A stretch of DNA of 64,000 nucleotides from Chaenocephalus aceratus. Lineage: Eukaryota; Chordata; Actinopteri; Perciformes; Channichthyidae. How positions within the stretch are numbered: position 1 is the stretch's first letter; each line of letters starts with the position of its first letter. The DNA lies in assembly GCA_023974075.1 (NCBI GenBank), contig JAMFTG010000141.1:233252-297251 (forward strand), given 5' to 3'. The position numbers and the translations under genes are program-made. This document shows, one piece after another, positions 22,874 through 34,067 of this stretch. A model generated the notes under the pieces. It saw only the letters and a program-made list of their open reading frames with translations. It searched no databases and was not told where the DNA came from.

Positions 22874-24631
22874 CAGGCGCGCCGGATTCATATTAGAAGT
22901 GGGGGGGGGGGGACAAAAAAGTGCGTGTGTCTGGCCCAATCCCAAACCACACCCTACCTCCTCCTGTCAGATGGAGGGAGTAAACACAGCAGCAAGCTTT
23001 GGGACCGCCTCCCCTCTCTCCGGCAGGAACAGGAAGCCGTAACTGTTTGTAACAACGGTTTCAAATCAGCTTCTCTTGGACAAAACATGTAAATGAATAA
23101 CTCAAATAAAACGTCTTTAATTGTGTTACTTTTTTGTAAAACTCTTTTAGTTTTAAACCTGATGTTTATAAGCTTCTTAGTTTTTGCATCAGTCTGTAAA
23201 TATACAGAACTTTATAATAAAATGCACACATTTACCTTTGTCTAGACGAAACACAGGTTTGATCCTCAGTTAAAACATATGAGGTCATCGTGAGGTCGTT
23301 AACATCGCAGTTTATCAGTGATAAATAAAGTGATAGAGAGAAGTACCTTCTCTTTGCCCAAATAATCTAGCGGTCTCCTTTCTTTTCCGACAGTTAGCTG
23401 TACAGCTTTACCCGCCTCAATGTCCCGACAACAAAGCTCCATGCAGTCGGAACCAGCTGTTTCTATGGTCGAAGCAGGTCCAGGCTCCGGAGATGTGGAT
23501 TTCAGGGATGTGACCTTCCAGTTGTGACAGTTAACTTTAGATTGGCTGCATTTAGTTTTCTTCTGCGCTGGTTCTTCTGACATGTTTGCAAGTGTATATA
23601 TTCTTTCTATCTGGTTAACGGCTGACACACAGAACAACGTAACAAATAAACAAATCCAAGCTTTTTTATCGGTTGTAATTTACAATCCAATGTCCTATTT
23701 GATTGGGTTAAAATGTACATATTCTTCCCGTTATGTCTGCCTGCTGTATTTCACCTAATGCAAAGTGACCTGATCCATCGAAATCAGTCGCATTAACCCG
23801 AAGACACATTTTGATTCCCAGCTTTCTGATATCAGGATTGTTGTTGTACTCCAAATATTAAGCAAAATATGTCGCATTATATAATGACTGTTACAGAGTC
23901 CTCATTTTGAGAAAAAGGCCTTTAAAGTTTCCTCTTCTCTGGATCGATCTGATTGGTTATTAGCAAATGATCAAAATACTACGGAGGGAAGATATTTTCG
24001 TTTGGATTACTGGTCTGGGGGACGCCCGCGAGTGTGTGTGTGTGTGTGTGTGTATAGGCTATACCTATAGATATACGTGTTTGTGTAATTTTGCGTTTGT
24101 GTATGTGTTTCCCGGGGAACACACTCACGAGAAACACCGGCTGTTGTTATGCCTGCTGTGACGTCAAGTTACTCCGTTCTCCGCTTGTAATTAAGCCGAA
24201 GCTTCAAAGCTGTATTTATCATCTGAATTTGCCGAAACAAGTTTAATATTCTGAAAGCCAAGACTTTGTTTATTTGAAATCAGATGAAAACAAACTGTAA
24301 CGGACCCTGCCGTGTAATCTATGATTACTTTACTCTTACGTTCATAATCTCAGCGGAGGGAGGGGGGGCGGCGCTGTGGAAGAGCAGAGTGGCGAGTGAG
24401 AGGCGAGCTGTGGTCTTCCCTTTACAAGCTTAACAAATGCCTGTAGCTAATGAGATTGAATATAACAATCAAAAATAACAAAATATACTCCGCTAGATCA
24501 GATCGCGTTTTAGCTGCGACTTTGGAGTAGAGGGGAATTATTGAAACAGGATTTGTTCAGTGTTGCGCAGCATCTGCCGCTGCGACAATGTGGGGCAGGG
24601 CCCCCTGGCCCCCCCGCTTCCGGCGCCCTTG
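22874..24631. mobile_element. hAT-type element with perfect 8-bp target duplication
   Basis: ATATGAAT occurs at 22866-22873 and 24632-24639. The tips are CAGGCGCGCCGG and CCGGCGCCCTTG, imperfect inverted repeats. The interior holds a G tract (22901-22912), a (GT)n tract at about 24033-24052 and a short minus-strand frame (23299-23583). Confidence 0.82.
23299..23583 (-). pseudogene. Unrecognised short ORF inside a hAT element
   Basis: The frame begins MSEEPAQKKTKCSQSKVN and runs about 94 codons, ending TLFITDKLRC. A Lys/Ser-rich N-terminus with scattered Cys would suit the first exon of a hAT transposase, but I cannot match it to a named family. There is no catalytic domain. Its position inside 22874-24631 makes a transposon remnant more likely than a host gene. 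Confidence 0.35.
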
Positions 24632-25024
24632 ATATGAATCATCACTTTTTTTACGATTACTTCCTAAAGATCAAAAGCTCCCTTTGTAGATAAGCATTTC
24701 CGTTCAAACGTGTTAATTAAGTCATTGAAGATAGGCACAGCTTGCTAATTGAATGGGGAAAAAAAGTTAAATGTTATACAAAATGTGTTTAGCATTCCAT
24801 GATAATTAATTCCTTAATATAAAATTATAAAATACAAGTATAAACGTGCATGTTACCACCGGGTCGTTAGTCTGAAACCAATGATTCAGACCATTTATCT
24901 CACACCTTAGGTCACTGGTGGAAAGGCCGGTTAGTACGTTGGTCTCCTGAATCTGAATGCAACACGCTCTTATCTTATCTAACCTGTGTATCCTTGTGAC
25001 TATTATTGTTTTGTTGTTTTGTTT

Positions 25025-25092
25025 CCCTTGTAAAGCGTCCTCCTTGGGTCTCTTGAAAGGCGCTATAAAAATAAAAATAATAATTATTCAGC
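25025..25092 (+). repeat. 3' tail of a dispersed fish retroelement
   Basis: CTTGAAAGGCGCTATAAAAA followed by AT-rich simple sequence resembles tails at about 36268-36290 and 50146-50175. Confidence 0.6.
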
Positions 25093-25106
25093 TGCGAGCT
25101 AGACCC

Positions 25107-25253
25107 CTGTGGCGGCTATATTCCAATGGATACGGCCGCTCTGAAGCTAAACTTCGCTCATTGGTGTGACGCGTACACACACACACACACACACATCAAT
25201 GAGCGAAGTTTAGCCTCGGAGCGGCCGTACTCATCGGGAATATAGCCACCACA
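25107..25253. mobile_element. Fold-back MITE with a (CA)n loop
   Basis: The left arm (TGTGGCGGCTATATTCC, GGCCGCTCTGAAGCTAAACT, TCGCTCATTG) is inverted in the right arm (CAATGAGCGAAGTTTAGCCT, GAGCGGCCGTA, GGGAATATAGCCACCACA). The arms are about 55 bp with few mismatches. The loop is about 14 CA units. Confidence 0.85.
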
Positions 25254-25499
25254 ATTGTCAACAAAAGATATCGGAGCTAAGCTCACCCCATTGTCATGCT
25301 GCTAAACCTCCACATACACCAGGTGCCCTAAATGCCATTAACCACACCATGTGACGATCACCAGCAACAAACCAATTACACGTGTGTGTGTGGTGTTAAC
25401 AATGACGATAGTATAACTATAAACACAGGCTACCACAGCATTTTGGCTCCTCCAACCCCTGTTAGTGTTTATTCACAGTGCAGCTAAAAAAAAAACGTA

Positions 25500-26095
25500 A
25501 CCGCTTTCACACCAAGTACTTTGCCGTACTTAGTGCCCAGCACTTAGTGCCCCCATGGAACTAAGTGCAGATCGCGTTCACACCGGAATAAGTTCCTTGA
25601 GGGAAGATTAGGCAAATGAAGCCGCTGACGTCACTTCTTCTTCTGCTTTGGATTTACTGGCAGGCCGCAAACAACTACACGGCGTATACTGCCGCCCGAA
25701 GTCCCCGGCCGGAAGTCCCCGGAGTTGGGCCTTCAGAGTAAATCGCCAGAACGCCGAGACCTCCTCATCTCCACCGCTCCCATGTTTTCTTTTGTGTTGC
25801 CATAAGTTAGTCTCACTCCGTTGGTGCGCGGGGCTAATGCTAATAATGCTAATGCCAGCAAATACAATGGCGGCTTCACAAAACCTTTCAGAGGGTGGCG
25901 TGGTTTGCAATTCGCCCAGCCAATCAGAAATTGGTACTTTTTTCTCCGCAGGATAGTGCCTGCTCTCTAGCAGGGACTACAAATGGGGGGTAAAAGTTCT
26001 CTGACCTAAGTTCTCTTTTTGGTGTGAACGCAAAATTCCAGGCACTAACGGAACAAAACGGGAAAACTACGGGAAAAGTGAACGCGCCTCTTGTT
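25500..26095. mobile_element. Probable MITE (CTTTCACACC / GGTGTGAACGC type)
   Basis: The start CCGCTTTCACACCAAGTAC and the later GGTGTGAACGCAAAATTCC and GTGAACGCGCC are loosely inverted. The middle contains GACGTCACTTC and CCAGCCAATCAGA. The element class is uncertain. Confidence 0.45.
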
Positions 26096-26749
26096 ATAAT
26101 ACCTCAATAATTGGTCTTGTTCATCATGACATGAGTCACTGAAGTTTGCCTCCAATGGTTATTTGTCTCATAAGGCTTCTGGAATCTTATGAGTGTGCGC
26201 CATAATTGCAGGATAGCACTAGAAAAATATATTATTTTGAGGCTTCAAGTAATGTTTTTGTCTGAATCGGCTTGATTTGGACCAGTGGGCTTCCTGTGAG
26301 GTTGCAAGGTGGTGATGTTGCTGTGTGTGAGCACTGGAGCGGAGAATGTTTGTTCAAAACAACAACGCCGTCTCCGGAGGTTACTGTAGACCAGAGCTCT
26401 CCAACACGTCGATCTCGGGCAGCGAATAATGAGTGACAGGCTGATCGTGACCCGATAGATATACTTTATTATTCACTGATTGAGATATGACGAAGCTAAC
26501 TAAGTCTCGTGGGATTTATGTAACAGTAAGACAGAGAATAAGTGAGCACCCACATGCACTATGTTTGTTTGTATATGCTGTTGTAAATCCTCCTGTTGTC
26601 TGCGTGTTCAGACTCAAGTCATGTGTGTGATGCCACATTCAGGACATTCAGCGTCCTTTCTTAACAGAAGACCGTTGCTAGAAGCTGCAGACGCATTCGT
26701 TTTTTGTTTTTGAAGATGGAACAATTTCACACACAGATATATGGAGGCT

Positions 26750-26953
26750 AGAGCTATGCAATTATTTATTATGGTTTATAATTTAATGTCAAGACGAAGA
26801 AAAAGATGGCTTAACTGTTCAGTGTCAATCCTGGAGATGGAGGTTATAAATCTCCAAAATCATGTTCAGCTTAAGTCTCAGCGAAACTCACAGCATTTCT
26901 GGAGCCTTGTGGACCCAGAAAATGACATTCACCAAGCAGCACTGAACATGTGA
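26750..26953 (+). pseudogene. hAT transposase C-terminal remnant
   Basis: The frame includes SILEMEVINLQNHVQLKSQRN and QHFWSLVDPEND, ending at a stop at 26951-26953. EVINLQND-type followed by FW.LV is a recognisable stretch of ZBED/GTF2IRD2-like hAT transposases, located before the dimerisation (hATC) region. Only about 60 codons remain and the hATC motif that should follow is absent. It is a dead relic, consistent with the hAT-like ends at 26392 and 28383. Confidence 0.6.
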
Positions 26954-27020
26954 AGCAACTTTTTCTGACATGAATGACATCTAAATACAGAACAAGACTG
27001 ACATGTAAATGACTCTATTA

Positions 27021-27554
27021 TGGCGCATTTCCACTGCAGCGGGTAGCCCCGTTTAAGCGTCCTTAATCGTCCTCAAGCGACCAGGCCAGTTTTTGGTGGC
27101 CTTTCCATATAGCGTAGCGCCGGCTAGCGGGTACTTTTTCCCTCTTTTTCCGGCCCCATAAAATCGTGGTTCTATCAGGCCAGGGCTGAACGAGTGACGT
27201 CAACACTCTCGACTGCTGATTGGTCAGAGAGAATCGTCACAAGAGATCATCCCTAGCGTCGAATATATATATCTAGAAGCAAGCTTGCAGCATTTTTGTA
27301 AACGGAGGAGCTACAAAAATGGCAACGTCAAAGAAAAGCAGACCGTGGTCGACCGAGGAGGTGACGACGTTCCTACATCTCATTGGGGATGATAAAATCC
27401 AGCGGGAGCTCGACGGGAGCTCGACGGGAGCCCCGCCTACACTGCGTTGCTATCGTAACTACCCTAGGTCCTAAACTATAATGGAAATGCGCCACGGCCT
27501 CGTACGCTTAGGGACGCTTCAACGAGGCTCCCCCGCTGCAGTGGAAATGTGCCA
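27021..27554 (+). mobile_element. PIF/Harbinger non-autonomous element with TTA duplication
   Basis: The left end TGGCGCATTTCCACTGCAGC is mirrored by GCTGCAGTGGAAATGTGCCA, an inverted repeat of about 20 bp with one mismatch. TTA flanks both sides (27018-27020 and 27555-27557), the classic Harbinger target. The interior carries the start of a Myb/SANT-like gene (27319-27474). Confidence 0.93.
27319..27474 (+). pseudogene. Truncated Harbinger Myb/SANT-like protein
   Basis: The 51-codon frame begins MATSKKSRPWSTEEVTTFLH and continues LIGDDKIQRELDG before an abrupt change and a stop. The W-S-x-E-E-V-x-x-F-L pattern is the first helix of the Myb/SANT-like DNA-binding accessory protein that Harbinger transposons encode next to their nuclease. 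A 10-bp direct repeat (GGGAGCTCGAC type) marks the junction after codon 33, where the rest of the domain has been deleted. The start codon has an adequate A-rich context. It is non-functional as it stands, but it supports the Harbinger assignment. Confidence 0.8.
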
Positions 27555-27709
27555 TTAGAGAGAACCTAAGTGGGTACACTCCAGCTTACACCTCTATGGT
27601 GGACTCCATGCGGTGCCATTCTTCTCACTGACTGTGAAACAGAGGGAATGCACTTATTTTACACGTGCGCCATGAGATGCTTGTCAGGTGGTGATTAAGG
27701 ACACGTAAG

Positions 27710-28150
27710 GCAAGGCAAGTTTATTTATATAGCAATTTTCAACACAAGGCAATTCAAAGTGCTTTACAAAAATGATAGACATTAAGAAAATGGCATTTAA
27801 AATCAGTCATTAAAAAGAAAAGATAATAAAAGAAACATTAAAAGAAAAAGTTACATGGATAAAAGTTACAGTGCAGTATAAAATATGAATAGTTCTATTA
27901 AAAGCAGCGACAAAAAGAAAAGTCTTCAGCCTGGATTTGAAAGTAGTCAGAGTTGCAGCGGACCTGCAGGTTTCTGGGAGCTGGTTCCAGATGTTTGGAG
28001 CATAATAACTGAACGCTGCTTCTCCATGTTTAGTTCTGACTCTGGGGACAGGAAGCTGACCAGTCCCTGAAGACCTGAGAGATCTGGATGCTTCATAGTT
28101 TAGCAGGAGGTCAGAAATGTATTTTGGGCCTAAACCATTCAGTGCTGACG
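27710..28150 (-). repeat. Dispersed fish retroelement fragment
   Basis: It contains TTTATTTATATAGCAATTTT and CAAAGTGCTTTACA at its left side and GCTTCTCCATGTTTAGTTCT with GGACAGGAAGCTGACC later, a combination I recognise from teleost interspersed repeats. The orientation is inferred from the tail-like left end. Confidence 0.6.
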
Positions 28151-28391
28151 TAAGTGAATTGTCAGTGATGCACTTACTCTGTGGGCCGTAATAATATGAG
28201 ACATTTTAGTTTTCTTGGACCTTGAGACCTTGAGATTAAGATTTCACACGTGTACACAAGTATAGCTTAATTCAACCGATGAGGGCTATGAATAAATGTA
28301 AGCGATGTGATGCATGTAGCTCTTGGCCACTTTCATTTTTTCAAAGTAGCCCTCGGATGAAGAAAGGTTGGAGACCCCCGCTGTAATAGCA

Positions 28392-29580
28392 TCGGGTGGA
28401 ATGGCGTTGACGGACAGATGGACGCCCTTTTTTTTTTGACAGTTGCTGATGACAGCTCCTCAAAGTAAACCATCTTCGGGTTGGATTAGTCCTATTTGGT
28501 TATTCTAGCAGTGGAAAGGGAGAACTGAGCACTTTGTCACACATAAATAGTTCTAGGGAACATCATTAAAAATAATTGTAATATTATCCTTTAATCCTGA
28601 TTCCACTGCTTTAAGATACATTATTTAATTTGGCTAAATATGCAGTTTCCGAGGCAAGGTGAGTCTCTCGTCTCAGCTACACAAGATAATTAGGCTGCTA
28701 ACATCGGTTGAATATAAAAGTATTTATGCGGAGACAAATATGTATTTGCTCAAATAGGTCAGAGTAACTATAAGTGCCTTTTTAATAGAACAAAGAACGG
28801 GTGGGATATCGTGTGTTGTAGTACACAGTGAAGCCATGTTTGGTGTCCATACGCAAAGCAGCATAAAAGCCTTTATATGCAAATGTTCGGAGTCTCTTTC
28901 CTCTCGACTATCCCTTTGAAACGACACTAATTCCAGCTCCTCTGAGACCTCGTAAGAACTACAAATAAAAAATACTCATGGCCATTAGAACAAAATTAGT
29001 GGTGGTGTTTGTTGATTTGTGTTTATAAAGTAAAACCCTCAGATTTGGAGTAAACAAGGTCATTAATATAAGATGTGTGTATTTCTCCGAGTCAGAATAT
29101 CATTAGCTGTGTTTTAAATGGAGCTTTAATTAGAATGTGCAACGCTAATGCTGGTGTGATAAGTCATAACAGGAAGTGGAATGATGTCACGCTCACATGT
29201 ACGCATACTTGTGATAGATACCGCTTCATCTGGAGGTGGAAGAGACGGAGATCCACTTCAGATTCGCCCAATTCCTATCAAAGAAACACTGTCCTTGTTT
29301 TAGATTTGTTTTGTTCTCCGCCCACACTGAAGCAGACGTTGATGACACTCAGGGCAACCTTGGTGGTTTTCCGCTGCCGCTTCAGATCAGTTGACTGCGC
29401 GTACAAAGAAAGCAATGGCTGTGCAAAAAGCTCAAACTACACATTACCAAACCACAAGGTCAGACTGCCTTTGATTTCCAGCCGAGCCGCTGGACTTCCA
29501 TCTCGACTTCATCTGTGTTCATTCGTCTGGATGACTGCACGTCTGCTTCATACTGTGGCTGTTTGCAAACATCTAATTTT
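28392..29580. other. Intronic sequence without supported features
   Basis: One 177-codon frame (29075-29608) shows no domain and unremarkable composition. I do not call it a gene. Confidence 0.5.
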
Positions 29581-29584
29581 TTTT

Positions 29585-30107
29585 ATTGGTCAATTTATTG
29601 AACATTGAACAAGCAAAATAAAAAGGTATAACAAAAATAAATTCTCATATAGTTTCCGTCATGTTCAAAAGGGGCAAGAAGAAGAAGCTTAAGCCGTCTC
29701 TGGTCCTCCTCTAGCGTACATTGTTCAAGACAATAAAAGTGTAGGCTATCGTCATCAGCATCCGTGATATTTGATTAATTGTTTTAAACGCATTTTTGTA
29801 CAAAACAAACAAAAATATATTTAACTTTTACAACGACAAGACATCACTTCACAGTTCCTGCTCATAACAGACGGGATGTGGTTTCTAAATAATAGTTTTA
29901 GAGCAGATACAAGTTGCACAGTGTCAGCTCATCATTACAGTTATTGCACAGATGCAGTTTCCTCAACATGTGTATGTTTCTCTCCGTGTGGAAAGGATTA
30001 TGGGTAATGCTGCAATGATCTGTTTGGTGTTTCAGCCAATCAGAGACAGGCTCTGGATATCTGAGAACATGCTGCTGTAATGAAAACAAATCCCAGTTCA
30101 GGATCAA
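29585..30107 (-). repeat. LINE 3' fragment with a piece of the TTAAAGGTCCC family
   Basis: CATGTTCAAAAGGGGCAAGAAG and GGTCCTCCTCTAGCGTA match the LINE remnant at 37180-37830. Minus-strand codons HTERNIHMLRKLHLCNNCND resemble its C-terminal peptide. Bases 29998-30060 are a copy of the TTATGGGTAATGCTGCAATG block. Confidence 0.65.
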
Positions 30108-30642
30108 TAAAGTATATTTGATCTCATCTCAATCTTGCACAACAATATCTTAAACAGTAATGGTCGTTGTGCAACTTCCCCAGAGTCTCCATTTTATTTC
30201 AAGAAAACGTCCGTCAGTGAACTTGCATGTTGTCCTCTCCGCTTTCCTTAATAGACAGGAAAGCAATTCAGCCACAAGACATGCTGTGTTTTGAGTAATG
30301 GACGTGACTCACTTTTCCTCGACTGGAGGAATGTGCCCTCCACCCTCGCTGTTCCTCCGTCTCCACCTACACACAACACGCTGCTGCCGAATGGATCCAG
30401 TTCACTGCTACGTTTCTTCCAAGTAATTCTGGCCGATGTTGGAAATCACTAACGGGAATGGAAGTAGAGGAGGCAGCGTGACTCCAACATGATAAATTAC
30501 AGCACCTCATCATAAAGACTTGGAATGCAATGGACGTATCATATTAATGATATATGAAACTATTCGAATACCAACATGAACTCGCTCGGTCGAAAAAGGA
30601 TATACTCGATGTTACATGATCCATCCAAACTGTGTACACATA

Positions 30643-33600
30643 TTAAAGAGGACATCCTGCTGATGTTCAGGTGTGTATCAGTATGTAGTGTCTCTACTTC
30701 AAAGAGTCCTCTCCTGCTGATGTTCAGGTGTATATCAGTATGTAGTGTCTCTACTTTAAAGAGTCCTCTCCTGCTGATGTTCAGGTGTATATCAGTACGT
30801 AGTGTCTCTACTTTAAAGAGTCCTCTCCTGCTGATGTTCAGGTGTATATCAGTATGTAGTGTCTCTACTTTAAAGAGTCCTCTCCAGCTGATGTTCAGGT
30901 GTATATCAGTATGTAGTGTCTCTACTTTAAAGAGTCCTCTCCTGCTGATGTTCAGGTGTATATCAGTATGTAGTGTCTCTACTTTAAAGAGTCCTCTCCT
31001 GCTGATGTTCAGGTGTATATCAGTATGTAGTGTCTCTACTTTAAAGAGTCCTCTCCTGCTGATGTTCAGGTGTATATCAGTATGTAGTGTCTCTACTTTA
31101 AAGAGTCCTCTCCTGCTGATGTTCAGGTGTATATCAGTATGTAGTGTCTCTACTTTAAAGAGTCCTCTCCTGCTGATGTTCAGGTGTATATCAGTATGTA
31201 GTGTATCTACTTTAAAGAGTTATCTCCTGCTGATGTTCAGGTGTGTATCAGTATGTAGTGTCTCTACTTTAAAGAGTCCTCTCATGCTGATGTTCTGGTG
31301 TATATCAGTATGTAGTGTCTCTACTTTAAAGAGTCCTCTCCCGCTGATGTTCAGGTGTATATCAGTACGTAGTGTCTCTACTTTAAAGAGTCCTCTCCCG
31401 CTGATGTTCAGGTGTATATCAGTATCTAGTGTCTCTACTTTAAGAGTCCTCTCCTGCTGATGTTCAGGTGTATATCAGTATGTAGTGTCTCTACTTTAAA
31501 GAGTCCCTCTCCTGCTGATGTTCAGGTGTATATCAGTACGTAGTGTCTCTACTTTAAAGAGTCCTCTCCTGCTGATGTTCAGGTGTATATCAGTATGTAG
31601 TGTCTCTACTTTAAAGAGTCCTCTCCTGCTGATGTTCAGGTGTATATCAGTATGTAGTGTCTCTACTTTAAAGAGTCCTCTCCTGCTGATGTTCAGGTGT
31701 ATATCAGTATGTAGTGTATCTACTTTAAAGAGTTATCTCCTGCTGATGTTCAGGTGTGTATCAGTATGTAGTGTCTCTACTTTAAAGAGTCCTCTCATGC
31801 TGATGTTCTGGTGTATATCAGTATGTAGTGTCTCTACTTTAAAGAGTCCTCTCCCGCTGATGTTCAGGTGTATATCAGTACGTAGTGTCTCTACTTTAAA
31901 GAGTCCTCTCCCGCTGATGTTCAGGTGTATATCAGTATCTAGTGTCTCTACTTTAAAGAGTCCTCTCCTGCTGATGTTCAGGTGTATATCAGTATGTAGT
32001 GTCTCTAATTTAAAGAGTCCTCTCCCGCTGATGTTCAGGTGTATATCAGTACGTAGTGTCTCTACTTTAAAGAGTCCTCTCCCGCTGATGTTCAGGTGTA
32101 TATCAGTATCTAGTGTCTCTACTTTAAAGAGTCCTCTCCTGCTGATGTTCAGGTGTATATCAGTATGTAGTGTCTCTACTTTAAAGAGTCCTCTCCTGCT
32201 GATGTTCAGGTGTATATCAGTATGTAGTGTCTCTACTTTAAAGAGTCCTCTCCTGCTGATGTTCAGGTGTATATCAGTACGTAGTGTCTCTACTTTAAAG
32301 AGTCCTCTCCCGCTGATGTTCAGGTGTATATCAGCATGTAGTGTCTCTACTTTAAAGAGTCCTCTCCTGCTGATGTTCAGGTGTATATCAGTATGTAGTG
32401 TCTCTACTTTAAAGAGTCCTCTCCTGCTGATGTTCAGGTGTATATCAGTATGTAGTGTCTCTACTTTAAAGAGTCCTCTCCTGCTGATGTTCAGGTGTAT
32501 ATCAGTATGTAGTGTCTCTACTTTAAAGAGTCCTCTCCTGCTGATGTTCAGGTGTATATCAGTATGTAGTGTCTCTACTTTAAAGAGTCCTCTCCTGTTG
32601 ATGTCCAGGTGTATATCAGTATGTAGTGTCTCTACTTTAAAGAGTCCTCTCCTGCTGATGTTCAGGTGTATATCAGTATGTAGTGTCTCTACTTTAAAGA
32701 GTACTCTCCTGCTGATGTTCAGGTGTATATCAGTATGTAGTGTCTCTACTTTAAAGAGTCCTCTCCTGCTGATGTTCAGGTGTATATCAGTATGTAGTGT
32801 CTCTACTTTAAAGAGTCCTCTCCTGCTGATGTTCAGGTGTATATCAGTTTGTAGTGTCTCTACTTTAAAGAGTCCTCTCCTGCTGATGTTCAGGTGTATA
32901 TCAGTTTGTAGTGTCTCTACTTTAAAGAGTCCTCTCCCGCTGATGTTCAGGTGTATATCAGTATGTAGTGTCTCTACTTTAAAGAGTCCTCTCCCGCTGA
33001 TGTTCAGGTGTGTATCAGTATGTAGTGTCTCTACTTTAAAGAGTCCTCTCCCGCTGATGTTCAGGTGTGTATCAGTTTGTAGTGTCTCTACTTTAAAGAG
33101 TCCTCTCCTGCTGATGTTCAGGTGTATATCAGTATGTAGTATCTCTACTTTAAAGAGTCCTCTCCTGCTGATATTCAGGTGTGTATCAGTATGTAGTGTC
33201 TCTACTTTAAAGAGTCCTCTCCTGCTGATGTTCAGGTGTATATCAATATGTAGCGTCTCTACTTTAAAGAGTCCTCTCCTGCTGATGTTCAGGTGTATTT
33301 CAGTATGTAGTGTCTCTACTTTAAAGAGTCCTCTCCTGCTGATGTTCAGGTGTATATCAGTATGTAGTGTCTCTACTTTAAAGAGTCCTCTCCTGCTGAT
33401 GTTCAGGTGTATTTCAGTATGTAGTGTCTCTACTTTAAAGAGTCCTCTCCTGCTGATGTTCAGGTGTATATCAGTATGTAGTGTCTCTACTTTAAAGAGT
33501 CCTCTCCTGCTGATGTTCAGGTGTATATCAGTATGTAGCGTCTCCACTTTAAAGAGTCCTCTCCTGCTGATGTGCAGGTGTATATCAGCATGTAGTGTCT

Positions 33601-33750
33601 CTACTTTAAAGAGTCCTCTCCTGCTGATGTTCAGGTGTATTTCAGTATGTAGTGTCTCTACTTTAAAGAGTCCTCTCCTGCTGGTGTTCAGGTGTATATC
33701 AGTATGTAGTTTCTCTACTTTAAAGAGTCCTCTCCTGCTGATGTCCAGGT
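30643..33750. repeat. 57-bp minisatellite, array 2 (about 54 units), with higher-order structure
   Basis: It has the same unit as 820-2958. A nine-unit block repeats with a 513-bp offset (compare GTGTATCTAC at 31201 and 31714). A deletion near 31440 and an insertion near 31505 restore the register. It is preceded by ATTAAAGAGGACATCCTGCTG, which looks like the start of the parent element. The frame stays open for 755 codons on + and 604 on -, because the unit is 57 bp and lacks stops in those frames. Confidence 0.97.
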
Positions 33751-33756
33751 GTATAT

Positions 33757-33930
33757 CAGTAACCCTGTCTGCTCTGATTGGTTAGCTTGCTGGCTCTGTT
33801 GTGATTGATCAACCGCTAAGCGAGGTCCCGCCCCTTAGCCTATCACGTAAAATGTGTTTTATAGAAGTATGAGTAGTGTATAGTGATGTCACCATGTTCA
33901 GGAAGTAAACAAAGGAGTCCGATGGGGGAG
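33757..33930. repeat. Element segment linking the 57-bp and 98-bp repeats
   Basis: Directly after the last 57-bp unit comes one copy of the 98-bp unit core (GCTCTGATTGGTTAGCTTGC, TCCCGCCCCTTA), then GTGATGTCACCATGTTCAGG and AAGTAAACAAAGGAGTCCGA. The reverse complement of the last part is found at 63668-63712. This shows that the two repeat units come from parts of one dispersed element. Confidence 0.75.
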
Positions 33931-34067
33931 AATCAGGGAAACAAACGTTGGGATTTTAGCCTTTGCAGTCCACTTACACGCACCAAAACAAACATGGCCT
34001 CTTCAATTTCTACCACCACTACATCGTGTGTTCCCAAAATAAAACAATGTCTTCTGTCTTGTTTCAG

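Larger units (their letters stand above)
26392..28383. mobile_element. Old hAT element carrying nested insertions
   Basis: It starts CAGAGCTCTCCAACACGTCG and ends AAAGGTTGGAGACCCCCGCTG, imperfect inverted repeats of the CAGNGGTCTCCAACC type. A transposase C-terminal remnant lies at 26750-26953. A Harbinger element (27021-27554) and a retroelement fragment (27710-28150) sit inside. The 8-bp flanks do not match, so the ends are provisional. Confidence 0.6.

Noticed and set aside
26384..28391. 8-bp target duplication for the composite hAT
   Set aside because: CTGTAGAC and TAATAGCA do not match.
29075..29608. 177-codon frame as a gene
   Set aside because: No family resemblance, scattered Cys/Arg composition typical of random translation, and it overlaps a repeat start at its end.
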